Shown here: one piece after another, positions 1-9,765 of the stretch
Position numbering within the stretch: the first letter of the stretch is position 1
How the letters are laid out: each line of letters begins with the position of its first letter
Source of the DNA: Parietichytrium sp. I65-24A
Lineage: Eukaryota; Sar; Bigyra; Thraustochytrida; Thraustochytriidae
Assembly: GCA_012862575.1 (NCBI GenBank)
Contig: BLSF01000056.1
Coordinates: 1 to 64,000, forward strand
Length of the DNA: 64,000 nucleotides
Direction: 5' to 3'
Notes under the pieces: model-generated
Told to the model about the DNA's origin: nothing
Seen by the model: only the letters and a program-made list of their open reading frames with translations
The model's database searches: none
Program-made: the position numbers and the translations under genes

Positions 1-573
1 GGCGGACACCAAACGAAACCTATCATCAAATTTGAGCGTCTTTTTACCAGACATAGTGTATTTTTGATGGAATGATTTTTTGAGAACTTTTTTCAAGCTT
101 TCAAATGAGGTGCGGCAGAGGACGCGCGGGTGAGTAGTCGCAGAGCTGCGCAAGTGGAGAGCTTAGAAATTCGGCGGTTTCGAACCAAGTGTCCGTTCAA
201 CGGTGAGGATGACTTGGAGCTTTGGTTCGGACAATGACTCTATCTCTAATATACTCCTACTCGTGTATAGTGAAAACCCATCCAGCGCTTCGCGCAGACC
301 TCGAGATGGGGACCTGAAGACATGAGCATGATCAGCTGCTCCTCCCCGACCCCACACTGTGTCTTGCATTAGATTGCACCATCAGACATGGTGCGTGTTT
401 GATGTCCGCAACTGTTAGTGCAGCCCCGTAAATACAACCACGGTGGCAATCGCTTATCACACCATTAGCCCTCTGACAAGTCGATCTTGACTGACTCATT
501 TTGACTGCAAGGCAAAGAGACCGCGAGGAGAAACAACAGAGAGGGAGAGCGCTGCTCGCAAGACCCGAAAGTG
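1..573. other. Intergenic / 5' leader region before the hydrolase gene
   Basis: No coding sequence is supported here. Short open frames on both strands have no recognisable protein features. A GTGAGT donor-like site at about 131-136 could belong to a leader intron of the downstream gene, but no acceptor can be assigned. Confidence 0.5.
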
Positions 574-1614
574 ATGGAGACACTAGCCGACATGGCGGCA
601 CAGCGGCCGTGGACAGCCGGATTTGTAGCCCTTGCGCTGGGAGGAGCAGTGTACCACCGTGTCGCCAGACACCATAACAGACGGGTGCGGGAATGGGCAG
701 CGGGAGAGCTGGTCAACACTGGTGAGGACGACTTGAAGCAGCACGTCTATGTGGCGGGGCCGACGCAGCCCGGGGTGAAGCACAAACAAACGATTGTTCT
801 TGTGCACGGGTTTGGTTGCGCGGCGATGGAGTGGTCGCAGATAATACCCGAGCTGGCTCGCGAAAATCGGGTAATCGCCTACGACCGGGTTCTTCTCACC
901 GAGCCGCGGGCCGTTTTGAGCCGGGAGCCGCGGACAGCTGAGACCCTTGTGAAAGAGCTCGCCACTTTGCTGGGAAATGTTGGTGTGCCGCATTCGGAGA
1001 AGATCGTTATTATCGGTCACTCTTACGGAGGGTTCATTGCACAGGCTTTCGCGAGAACATTTCCCTCTCGTGTGTCCGGTCTGCTGCTATTAGACCCTGC
1101 CCACGAAGACCAGTTTGAAGAGCTTCCTCGTGACTTTGCACTGGGGTTGAAGAATTCTCCGTACATTTTCGCCGCTTACCGCTATCTTGGTCCGTTGGGC
1201 TTTTTGCGATTTCTAAACTTCGTTGGAGTGTTTAATTTCCCGCCATTGTTCCTGTACCGTGCTCCAGAACGAATGCAAGCCATTGAGCTGTACTCTGAGT
1301 CCCATGTGTGGCTTCGGGTGAGGGACGAATTGGAGGGCTGCCTTGAGAGCTTTAAAACAGCAAAAGCAGACAAGAAGGAGCACCCACTTCCAGACATCCC
1401 GATTGGTGTTGTTTTTGCAGGCGATCGCCGCTACTCGCCAACGTTGTATCCCAATGAGGTCACCGCTGCATTCCAGCGCATGCACGAACCTCTCTTAGCT
1501 CGCAAGGGATCATTTTCACTCATCGCCCCGCATTCCGACCATTGGATCCATCTTCAGCAGCCTGAGATTGTTCTTTCGGCAGGACACAGGCTCTTGCAAT
1601 CGCTCAGCTCTTAG
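574..1614 (+). CDS. Membrane-anchored alpha/beta-hydrolase fold protein
   Basis: This 346-residue protein starts at the ATG at 574; the frame is open just upstream only through a GTG codon. It begins with a hydrophobic stretch (about residues 15-30) followed by an Arg/His-rich segment, which looks like an N-terminal membrane anchor. The alpha/beta-hydrolase signature follows: an oxyanion-type LVHGFG at about 76-81, the nucleophile elbow GHSYGG with Ser150, a candidate acid Asp284 in AGDRRY and a candidate catalytic His323 in HSDHW near the C-terminus. Such enzymes cleave ester, epoxide or related bonds; the substrate cannot be read from sequence. Poly(A)-type AATAAA sequences lie about 95 bases past the stop. 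The fold is clear and the specific activity is unknown. Confidence 0.9.
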   Translation: METLADMAAQRPWTAGFVALALGGAVYHRVARHHNRRVREWAAGELVNTGEDDLKQHVYVAGPTQPGVKHKQTIVLVHGFGCAAMEWSQIIPELARENRVIAYDRVLLTEPRAVLSREPRTAETLVKELATLLGNVGVPHSEKIVIIGHSYGGFIAQAFARTFPSRVSGLLLLDPAHEDQFEELPRDFALGLKNSPYIFAAYRYLGPLGFLRFLNFVGVFNFPPLFLYRAPERMQAIELYSESHVWLRVRDELEGCLESFKTAKADKKEHPLPDIPIGVVFAGDRRYSPTLYPNEVTAAFQRMHEPLLARKGSFSLIAPHSDHWIHLQQPEIVLSAGHRLLQSLSS

Positions 1615-2875
1615 AAGGAAGAACTTTCCTGGGACGTTGATTGTTACATACTGGGGACCTTCGTCTTTCCCGTGTACTCCACTGAAGGCCTTTTCTTAAA
1701 AACAAAAAATAAATAAAATTCCGATAAGACCTAAAATTCTGACCTCTCAAACAAATGCCCCGGCAAGTCTAAATAAACTTCAAGTCCCTGCCGAAGGCAT
1801 GATCGTTACGGTGCACAACCTCGACACAAGAGCAATGTAAATTCTCCCAGTCACTTGCGCAGCCCATGCAACTCCGGCATTGGCCGCGAGATTCACGGAG
1901 AAAGTCCGACAATTCTCGTACTGACACTGTGAATGCGAGCGCCACTTAAACCCACACATTTCTTACACAGCCAAGATTCCTGGTAGCCGATTCGAATTCA
2001 CTTTCTCGTTCAAGCCGGACTGTGAATACCGGGGCAGTACGCTAACAAATTCATTGATTCGGTAAATATGGTGCCGCCGGACAGCAATTACGAAGCTAGG
2101 CCGCCTCCCTACGCGTCTCGTATGGGCCAATGTAAGCAAGAGTCGCGCCACGATTGAAGCATAACCAAGTGCCACAGTACTGAGTGTGACTAATTTGGGA
2201 TGAACTGGATGAACGGATAATGGGATCATCGAATACACTGCTACTAGCTAGCTAGTAGCGACGGGCATTGCAGTCCAATGGTACCTGCGGTAGCAGCAGT
2301 ACTGTACACTGGCACTGACAGTCATACACTCACATTATCTCACATTCACTGTAAGGATGGATGTCCTGACTGCCTTCTGGTCGCTATGACTTATCCACAC
2401 CGCTTCGAATCACTGATTTTGATCAGAATTCAGCTTTCAGAAGGTTTCGGAGACTATCACCCCACTATGGCAGGGGTTACAGCTGCTCACTGTCTTTCGC
2501 ATCCGCTTGAACTAGTCCAATGGAATCCGATGTTCCAGAGATTTCGATGTTTTGCAAGTAGGCGCCTGAGAGTGGGAAGACCATCACGTTCGCTTTGGGA
2601 GAGCGGTTACGAGAAAGAGCAAGAGGAAAAATTGTCGGATGTTGAAGTTGCACTTTGCATGGTGTGGTAGTCCCACGATGAACAGAAGTGTGAGTGTGTG
2701 ACAATCCAATTCTAATTGAAACAAGTATGATTGACTTTTTTAACATTTCCATAGCAACACATTTGGAAGTGAAGAGATTTCACGCTCTTAACGACACTCG
2801 GTCTCGAAGCAGCAAAGTGCCCAAACCCCAAACCATCTGCTCGCGGATCTGCCAGGAGCTCTTCGCAAGACCAAA
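1615..2875. other. Intergenic region
   Basis: About 1.26 kb without a supported gene. It holds the 3' flank of the hydrolase and the leader of the next gene. A 130-codon ATG-started frame at 2278-2670 (+) has no recognisable domain and ordinary intergenic composition, so I do not call it. A short palindromic CTAGCTAGCTAG stretch is present near 2243-2256. Confidence 0.5.
1708..1717 (+). other. Possible polyadenylation signal
   Basis: Two overlapping AATAAA hexamers lie 94-103 bases after the stop codon of the upstream hydrolase gene, in an A-rich stretch. Position and sequence fit a poly(A) signal; no transcript data are available. Confidence 0.4.
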
Positions 2876-4396
2876 ATGTCCAGTGTTCGCGTTGCGCCGG
2901 AAGGCGGAAAGGTGTGGGAGCCATACGAAGGGGTGGCCGCCATCCCGGGCTTTCGGTGCTTGACAGGAGCCGTACGCAAGGTCACCTCGGCAAGATGGGT
3001 TATGAGATACCCTTTCCAAATTAAAGTGGCGTTTGGGTACACGATCGGGGAGGTCTTCATCGTCCTTCCTCTCGCAGCATTCATGATTGCCTTGAGCACG
3101 ATGGGGTACCAAGACGGAGATGTGGAGAGCTCAGGCAGCCTTGCGGTTATACCTTTCGCCGTCACGTTTGCATTGGTGATGAGAAACTCGCTCGTGACAT
3201 TTCTCATCGGGATACCTTTCGAAAGACAGATCCGGTACCACCGCTACGCGGCATATGTTGCAATAGCTGCTGGCCTCCTGCACGGCCTTTGCTACGAGCT
3301 CAAATCCACCGACTCGAGACGGAGGCTCCATGGAGGAGGCAGTGGCAGTGGTACTGAGACCGAAGATGAAGGTGGCGATAGTGATATGAGAATTACTGGC
3401 TGGATTGCGTTTGGAGCGGCAGGCGTCATGCTTCTCACCTCACTTTGGCTGGTGCGCCGGAGATTGTTTAATCTATTTTACGCCTTGCATTTCACGTGCT
3501 CATTTGTTGTCGTGGTTGCTCTTGTGTTGCATAGCTCTGCTGCTGTACTCATTGGAGCGGGGATATGGATAGCTGACCTTCTCTACCGTGGTTTTCTTGC
3601 CACATTTATTCATGTCAACGAGGCTACTTTCGAGTGCGTCTCAACAAATACAATAAAAGTGAGCTTTCCAAAAAGCGCGTTTCACTACAAAGGCGGTCAA
3701 TATGTCTTCCTTCTTGTGCCACGAATTTCAGTTTGGGAGTGGCATCCGTTCAGTTTTTCGTCGGCTCCGCACGATAAACAAGTCGTCATTCACATCAAGC
3801 GTCTTGGAGATTGGACGTCCGCACTTTTTAAGGCTGTGGAGAACGCTGGGGGGAAAGCCACCATGAAGATTGGACTGGATGGCCCGTATGGAGAACCAAT
3901 GATCGACATCGAAAGCAACAAGTATCAGCATTTTATATTCGTTGCGGGCGGAGTCGGAGTGACCCCAATGCGCTCGATCATGAACGAAATACAGAACCAA
4001 ATGTCTAGAGGAAGGCCGATTCAAAAATTGCATTTGATCTGGGTCGCAAGGGATACCGAGACAGTGAACGCGGTGCTAGGCGAGCAGCAGTTGGACGGCC
4101 AGACGCCGCAAGCCCTGCACAACTCCAGTGTATGCCAACTTGATTTGTATCTCACAACGGGAAACAAACTTGGATCCGACGACTCCAGATTCACATCTGT
4201 TAGTCAAGGTCGTCCTGATCTGCACTCCATGTTTCAAAGCTTTTTACAGCCCCTTAATAAAGACGAACACAGGAGCGTTGCTGTGTTGGCATGTGGCCCG
4301 AATACCTTGATCAACGATGCACGCAGGGCAGCGGCAAAGGCCAGCAAGGCAACGGGGATAAAGTCTGATTTTCATTTTGAGTCGTTTGAAATGTGA
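2876..4396 (+). CDS. Ferric reductase / NADPH oxidase-type flavocytochrome b
   Basis: A 506-residue multi-pass membrane oxidoreductase that should move electrons from NAD(P)H via FAD and two hemes across a membrane, to ferric chelates or to oxygen. Several membrane helices lie between residues 50 and 245. Two His pairs, H122/H136 and H205/H219, each with 13 residues between, match the bis-heme ligands of this family. The FAD-binding motif HPFSF is at 290-294, a nucleotide-binding GGVGVTP at 358-364 and the distal NAD(P)H motif LACGPN at 471-476. The C-terminal HFESFEM resembles the end of Nox/FRE proteins. There are no EF-hands. A Gly/Ser/acidic insertion (about 152-170) sits in a loop. Ferric reductase and NADPH oxidase cannot be separated by sequence reading alone. 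Confidence 0.93.
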   Translation: MSSVRVAPEGGKVWEPYEGVAAIPGFRCLTGAVRKVTSARWVMRYPFQIKVAFGYTIGEVFIVLPLAAFMIALSTMGYQDGDVESSGSLAVIPFAVTFALVMRNSLVTFLIGIPFERQIRYHRYAAYVAIAAGLLHGLCYELKSTDSRRRLHGGGSGSGTETEDEGGDSDMRITGWIAFGAAGVMLLTSLWLVRRRLFNLFYALHFTCSFVVVVALVLHSSAAVLIGAGIWIADLLYRGFLATFIHVNEATFECVSTNTIKVSFPKSAFHYKGGQYVFLLVPRISVWEWHPFSFSSAPHDKQVVIHIKRLGDWTSALFKAVENAGGKATMKIGLDGPYGEPMIDIESNKYQHFIFVAGGVGVTPMRSIMNEIQNQMSRGRPIQKLHLIWVARDTETVNAVLGEQQLDGQTPQALHNSSVCQLDLYLTTGNKLGSDDSRFTSVSQGRPDLHSMFQSFLQPLNKDEHRSVAVLACGPNTLINDARRAAAKASKATGIKSDFHFESFEM

Positions 4397-4501
4397 AATG
4401 TAAAATATCCATGTAAACAATGTGTATTCCCTCTGTCAACCTAATGCTCACAACTGTGTCGTTTCGATGATTCAAATGTAAATGATAGCTTGTTGATCTG
4501 C

Positions 4502-5290
4502 TCACTTGAGGGTTTTTGAAACAGTTGGCTTTAGCGAATATGACGTCGACAACTTGTACCCTGCAAAGCACAGACCAGCAACCGTCATTAGTCCCGCAGC
4601 AAGGACCGAGTACGCCTTTATTGCCATTTTTCTCTTCCGCTCTTCGTGCTCTCTGCTCTCGTTCTTCTTGGGGAAAGGTTCGGAAGGCACAGGCTTGCCA
4701 AGAAATGTGCAGAGCGGCTCCCATCCTTCAGTGACGCAAAATACCAACAATTTGTCTTTGGGCACCGTGGCAATGACATGCGCGTTGTGGTCGTTATAAG
4801 CTTTCATTGCCTTCTCCTTGTTTGGCATAGCGCCTTTCAGGAAACCGCGGTTCCAAATAATTGCATTCCCCATGGCCATCCCTTCTCTGTGCAACGTGTA
4901 CGCCAATAGTGGCCAATGAGGCCACAAATTACCGGAGTAGATGGTCTGCATTACACTTTTGTACCATCCTTCCGCTCCCTTCGGATGAAGCGTGAGCAGT
5001 ACTTTGGAACCTGGATTCGCTTGCCAGATCTCATGCCACACAGATGATGTCGGGAAGTCCACAACGGCGTCGTATTCTTCGAGCACCTCGTCCCAGTCAA
5101 ATTGCTCTCCTTCCGGCGCTTTCCCAACCTTAAGCCAAAAGTCAACATGCTTCTTTCGTCCACGCACCTCGTGCATGTGATAGGTTCTCAGTCCGAGAAT
5201 TTCCAATGCCGCCTTCGTCGACGTGGTCCCTGTCCGGCCATACCCGGCTCCGACAACTTGGATGCCGCTCCTTTGCTTGTTTTCTCCCAT
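4502..5290 (-). CDS. Sulfotransferase-family (P-loop) protein with C-terminal membrane anchor
   Basis: This 262-residue protein opens with the nucleotide-binding motif GAGYGRTGTTS (residues 14-24), which binds the 5'-phosphosulfate part of PAPS in this family. The later segment around EGWEPLCTFLGKPVP (188-202) is the conserved C-terminal block of the Sulfotransfer_4 group. The segment KVLLTLHPKGAEGWYKS (96-112) matches the central strand and 3'-phosphate-binding region, although the usual Arg-Asp pair is replaced. A hydrophobic helix at about 227-246 follows the catalytic domain, so the protein is probably tail-anchored. Its stop lies about 105 bases from the stop of the ferric-reductase gene, so the two genes converge. 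The substrate is unknown, and some members of this group have no proven sulfotransferase activity. Confidence 0.8.
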   Translation of the reverse strand: MGENKQRSGIQVVGAGYGRTGTTSTKAALEILGLRTYHMHEVRGRKKHVDFWLKVGKAPEGEQFDWDEVLEEYDAVVDFPTSSVWHEIWQANPGSKVLLTLHPKGAEGWYKSVMQTIYSGNLWPHWPLLAYTLHREGMAMGNAIIWNRGFLKGAMPNKEKAMKAYNDHNAHVIATVPKDKLLVFCVTEGWEPLCTFLGKPVPSEPFPKKNESREHEERKRKMAIKAYSVLAAGLMTVAGLCFAGYKLSTSYSLKPTVSKTLK

Positions 5291-6420
5291 GGCGTCCTTT
5301 CAGCTGCTCTAGTCTCGCACGTTGAGTTCGGGATATGCCGCTGATTCGAGTTTGCACTCTTCGCGTCAGAGTCAAAAACAGAGAGTTGAGGCACTCACTA
5401 CGTTTGCCTCAGTTGTTCAAATCCAGTTTTCACACTACAAAACACCGAAGCGACAGTCTTTGTTGAGAGAGATTAGAGAGATCCAAAAAAAACAAAGTCA
5501 CTCTCCGACACCCGAGCCGGGCCTCACTGTCCTAACTCTATCAGTCTGTTCGAGTCTGTATGCACACTGCAGTAGAGAGAGGAGACGAGTTCGGAACTTG
5601 TTGCGAAAGCAAGGCTGTGAGGTCTGTGAGGAGCTGTATGGAGCTGTATGGAGCTGTGGGTGTCCTTGGGGTTGGATTGGGGGTCGTTGCCAAACTACTG
5701 ATCTTACGGAGAGGAATAAGGATGTCCTATGCAAGTTCTATCCGATCCTCATTCTGACAGGCGATTCCCAAAGCGACTCATGAAGCAGCAAACGCAACGA
5801 GTAAACTTTCCTTTGACCTTTTTTAATTTTTAAAAGCCTGCTCATGCTCGTCGAAGATCGGCAAAGGCGGGCGCAATTTGGGCTTGTGATAAGAAGAACA
5901 AGAAGAATGGAGTGCAAAAGAATGCCGAAAAAGACACTTTCGACGCGAATTAACCCGAAATATTAGTCTTTTTCTATGGCCGAGCCCTATCCCTCACCAT
6001 GTGTCCCTGACGATGTCGCACAAGTGAAGTGGCCAATCAGAAGGTGTAGAGTACCGGTACAGAATCAAATTCTTCAAATTCCTCTGAAGCCACGTGTAAT
6101 GGCTGGCGGCGAGAGCTTGTTTCTATCTTTCTATCAATCTATCTTTCTTCTTTGATTGGATTGCAGCAGAAATTTCGAGTTCGTCATCATCGCAACGCGT
6201 GAGATTTTTCGCAAAACGTATAGAATAAAAGCGCAAGGGTCACGATGAGTGAAAGTTACACGGTATAGTCTTCGCCGGATAACTTCTGGCGGGGTGGGAA
6301 CACGGGAGACCAGTCTAGAGAAGACAATGGGGCGCAGTGCGAGGCAGAGGAAATCATCCCGCAGCGGGATGAAAAAAAATGCGCTGTTAAAAAAGAGATT
6401 ATTTCAAGTTCACTGTTGCA
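5291..6420. other. Intergenic region between the sulfotransferase and kinesin genes
   Basis: This 1.13 kb stretch contains the leader of the sulfotransferase-family gene (reads leftward) and the 3' flank of the kinesin gene (ends at 6421). The longest open frame, 5322-5783 (+), has no ATG start and no domain. A short direct repeat of GGAGCTGTAT lies near 5631-5655. Confidence 0.5.
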
Positions 6421-9400
6421 TCAGGATCGTTTGGAAGTCCCGTTGGTAGCCGTTGATGACTGAGCGGTGCTCGGACGGGGAATCATCGAACGAAAACTCT
6501 TCGAAGCATTTCCAGAAAGTGACAAGCTCCGATCTGGGTGCGTTGGACGTTGACGACTATAAGGTGGAAGTCCACTCGGATCTGTCACAGACACCGCGGG
6601 TGAAGGAGGTGACATGAGGCCAACCGGAGAGCTCGCGCCTGTGTTGTGAAGGGAACCATCCGAATCCAATTGAAAGCCCGCAGCCGAGCCAGGCGAGTTT
6701 GTCGAGTCCGGAGTGAGAGATCGGGACCTGCTTGATACTGGGGTTCGGGAGCGCTGGCGAGTAGAGCCAGATAGAGCCTTAGAAGAGCTTGTCGAAGTTG
6801 ACGCAGCTGCAGCTGCCCTTGCGCGGCCGACTCGCCTCTCCTTGGATTCTTCAGCGCTCTTGCGGACTCTCAGCAGCTCGCTGCGCTGCATTTCAAGCTG
6901 TGCTCTCAATTCGTCGACCTTCTTCTCTGCAGTCGCTTTGGCTTGCATCACTGATTTGGCGTCAGTCTTCGATTTACGCTTCTCGTTCTCAAGTTCTAAC
7001 CGAGCCTCCTTCAACGCAGTCTTGGCACCAAGTAGCTTTGCCCGAAGCTCTGTAACTTCACGATTGGAAGTGGCGGCCTGCTGCTCTACACGCTTCTTCT
7101 GAGCGTCCTCCTTTTTAGTGCCCTCAACCTTAATGGCTGCCATTGACTGCTCAGTCAAATGAAGTTTGCGCTTAAGCTCGGTAGCGCGAGCGTCTGCTTT
7201 TTGCCTCTGGCTCTGCAGCTCATTGACCTGTTCGCGCAAGGCTTGGATATCCTTCATGGAATTTTTGACTTGAACTCTGCGCTTTGCAGGGCCAAGTTCG
7301 ATATTGCGAGCTCGAGCTGCGAACTGCAGCGAGAAGAGCGTTTCTTGCGAGCTGCTCAACGTGGGCGGGACGGTCAAAATCATAACCGTTCGAGAGTTGC
7401 CTCCCAAAACCGGTTGAAGCAAGTGTGTCAGCTTCGAGTTGCGATAAGGGATGTGCCTATTTCGATCCTTGCTATCCAAAGCCTCCATGACGTCTCCCAG
7501 CGCGGACAACGAGCGGTTGATGTGTTTGGTCTCGTCTAGTCTCGTCCCCTCGACGCCAGACTTGGAAACCCGCTCGCTCCCAGCTAAATCTACCAAAAAG
7601 AGCAAGCCCGTTTGAGAAACACTACTGTCAACCTCTAGAGGCTCAAACTCATCTCCTTGCGCCTGCCTTCCAGTGACTTCAAGCATTATGACAAGATGAG
7701 ACCTGGAGCTGTGCAGATTCAAGTTTGTTGCTGCCGTGGAGCGGTGCGCGCGGCCCGCATCTAGCGTTGCTTCCACGTGGGCAAGGCCATCGCAGTGAAC
7801 CCAAGAGTAGCCGCTGAGGCCAACCATCGTTCGGGAAGACCGAGTTTGGCTCCCAGCGCCTGATACACTGGCACCTGCTACGGATCTCCCACCAGCACGG
7901 CGCACATGGGATCGTACGGTGGATACGGTGGCCTCTGAGGCCTCCGAGCGAGCATCGGAATTCCTTCCATTCAGTTCGGAGTCCATGTCTGTCGAAGCTC
8001 CAAGAACTGCATCGGGGCAAGCGGCAAGCAGATCCCTCACCTCCTCATTGTAAATTTCAACCATCGCCAATCGAATCGAATACTTGCCCTGACTAGACTT
8101 CTCCAACATGCTTTTCAGATCAAAAACTCGGCGGATCGTCATTGTATTGATCCCCGGATCACTACGCGGGCCCTCCATTGTAAATGTCTTCCCAGACCCA
8201 GTTTGTCCATACGCCATGATGCACGCATTCGTCCCCCCTAGGACGCTCTCTGCAATGCCGAGGTCTGACACCTCTCGGCATACTTCAGCTTGTGCAGCGT
8301 GGCTTCCAAATACTCGGTCGAACGCAAAAGGGCGCCAAGTCTTGGCCTTGTCATTGTAGTAACTAATCTCCTCAGAGCTCAAGGTCTCCACAGCCACTTC
8401 TGTCGACTTTTTCTCGTCGCCCAGCAGCGGACGCACGCGACAGCAAACAAGAATGTTTCCACGCATTTTTTGCAGCCGCGCGAGCAGAGAGGCGTTCGTG
8501 CGCAGTTGAGACGAATATGCCAAACGCAGCTGGACCACGTTGTCGGGCAAACCGCTGCCCTGAGTGAGACTCAGTTCCATGTCCCGATTCTTCGAGCGCT
8601 CCTCCTCCAGCTGCACCGTGAGTTGCTGAACCCTTGTTTTTGCCTCTTCGAGCCCTTCGCTGAGCAGCATTGAGTGCTGCTGCGAGTCCGCCACTTCTTG
8701 GACAGCTGCACGAGCTGAATCAAGTTCGCGCTGCAAAATTGCGTTCTCATCCTTGGTGGCAGCAAGGGCGTCGCGCAGCTCTTCGATCTCTCCCTTTTCT
8801 ATTTCAGTTTGCCTCTTCAAAACAGCAAGCTCCTCTGAGGCGATGTCAAGATCCGCTTTGAGCTGGGCTTTGGCGTCGTTAGCCCCGTCAAGAGTATCCA
8901 AATCGCGCTGCAGCTGCTTTCGCACTGTTTCCAGCTCCTCTATTTTATCAAGGGCGTCCTGGTGCTTTGCCTCAAACTCGTGACTTATAGCCTCGTTGGA
9001 AGAAGCGCCATTCTCACACTTTTCCCTCCACAACCCGAGTTGCTCCTCAGTCGCGGAGAGTTTTCCCTCCAGTTCGCGGACCTTGGACTGGTGTGCGGCG
9101 CGCTCAGTCTCAAGCAGCTTCTCCAGTGCCGCGGCCTGGCTGGCAAGGTCGGAACACCTCTTCTGCAAAGAAACCTTCTCTCCCGTGAGCTCGCTAACGC
9201 TTCTCTCGGATGCCGCCAGCTTCTCTTCGTGCGAAGGGCCGCTTCCAATACCTGCCCCGCCGTTGTTCGCCTTGGTCGCCGCGGCATTTCGTGCAAAGTC
9301 GTCGACTTGACGCTCCGAAAGCTGGTCTTTGAGCCGCTGCAGAGCCTCTTCCTGCTCCTCCTTCTCGCCTTGCAGAAACACGATCTGCTCCGTGGCCTTG

Positions 9401-9765
9401 TCCAACTGATGGCGCAGGTCCTCTGCGCCCGCCTCGGCCACTCGCAGCCCGTTCTGCAGCTCCTCGTTCTCGATTTCCAGCCTCTGCTTGTCAGCCTCAA
9501 GGCCCTGCAGCCGGTCGCCGAGTTGAGAGGACTCGCCGGCCTCTTTGTCTGCGCTGGCGCGGAGCTCTTTGCAGACATTCGCGAGCTTCTCCAGCTCGCC
9601 TGTGCGGTCCTGGAGCTGCTTCGCCAGCCGCTCATTCTCCTGCTGCGCGCTGGCCAACTCGCCTTCCAGCGCAGTTTCCAGCTCGTTGCTCGTGTCCACA
9701 AGCTCCTCAAGCTCGCGCTGCCGCGTGTCGGCCAGCTCGCGCCAGTACTCCAAGCTGCCCTCCAT
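6421..9765 (-). CDS. Kinesin-14-type motor protein
   Basis: A 1114-residue microtubule motor. The start is the ATG at 9765 with a good context; the frame stays open upstream only through a GTG in a repeat. Residues 1-400 are almost continuous coiled coil. The motor spans about 436-825, preceded by the kinesin-14 neck signature LQKMRGNI (431-438). It shows the P-loop GQTGSGKT (520-527), switch I NLHSSRSH (683-690), switch II LVDLAGSER (724-732) and the microtubule-binding YRNSKLTHLL (774-783). A second coiled coil (830-975) and a Ser/Pro-rich tail follow, so the motor is internal, as in plant-type KIN14 proteins. A Ser/Arg/Ala-rich insertion (about 585-650) lengthens a surface loop of the motor. 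Minus-end movement is inferred from the neck. Confidence 0.95.
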   Translation of the reverse strand: MEGSLEYWRELADTRQRELEELVDTSNELETALEGELASAQQENERLAKQLQDRTGELEKLANVCKELRASADKEAGESSQLGDRLQGLEADKQRLEIENEELQNGLRVAEAGAEDLRHQLDKATEQIVFLQGEKEEQEEALQRLKDQLSERQVDDFARNAAATKANNGGAGIGSGPSHEEKLAASERSVSELTGEKVSLQKRCSDLASQAAALEKLLETERAAHQSKVRELEGKLSATEEQLGLWREKCENGASSNEAISHEFEAKHQDALDKIEELETVRKQLQRDLDTLDGANDAKAQLKADLDIASEELAVLKRQTEIEKGEIEELRDALAATKDENAILQRELDSARAAVQEVADSQQHSMLLSEGLEEAKTRVQQLTVQLEEERSKNRDMELSLTQGSGLPDNVVQLRLAYSSQLRTNASLLARLQKMRGNILVCCRVRPLLGDEKKSTEVAVETLSSEEISYYNDKAKTWRPFAFDRVFGSHAAQAEVCREVSDLGIAESVLGGTNACIMAYGQTGSGKTFTMEGPRSDPGINTMTIRRVFDLKSMLEKSSQGKYSIRLAMVEIYNEEVRDLLAACPDAVLGASTDMDSELNGRNSDARSEASEATVSTVRSHVRRAGGRSVAGASVSGAGSQTRSSRTMVGLSGYSWVHCDGLAHVEATLDAGRAHRSTAATNLNLHSSRSHLVIMLEVTGRQAQGDEFEPLEVDSSVSQTGLLFLVDLAGSERVSKSGVEGTRLDETKHINRSLSALGDVMEALDSKDRNRHIPYRNSKLTHLLQPVLGGNSRTVMILTVPPTLSSSQETLFSLQFAARARNIELGPAKRRVQVKNSMKDIQALREQVNELQSQRQKADARATELKRKLHLTEQSMAAIKVEGTKKEDAQKKRVEQQAATSNREVTELRAKLLGAKTALKEARLELENEKRKSKTDAKSVMQAKATAEKKVDELRAQLEMQRSELLRVRKSAEESKERRVGRARAAAAASTSTSSSKALSGSTRQRSRTPVSSRSRSLTPDSTNSPGSAAGFQLDSDGSLHNTGASSPVGLMSPPSPAVSVTDPSGLPPYSRQRPTHPDRSLSLSGNASKSFRSMIPRPSTAQSSTATNGTSKRS

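Noticed and set aside
5322-5783. Open frame of 153 codons (+)
   Set aside because: It starts at a TTG, has no ATG near the start, and contains short direct repeats without protein features.
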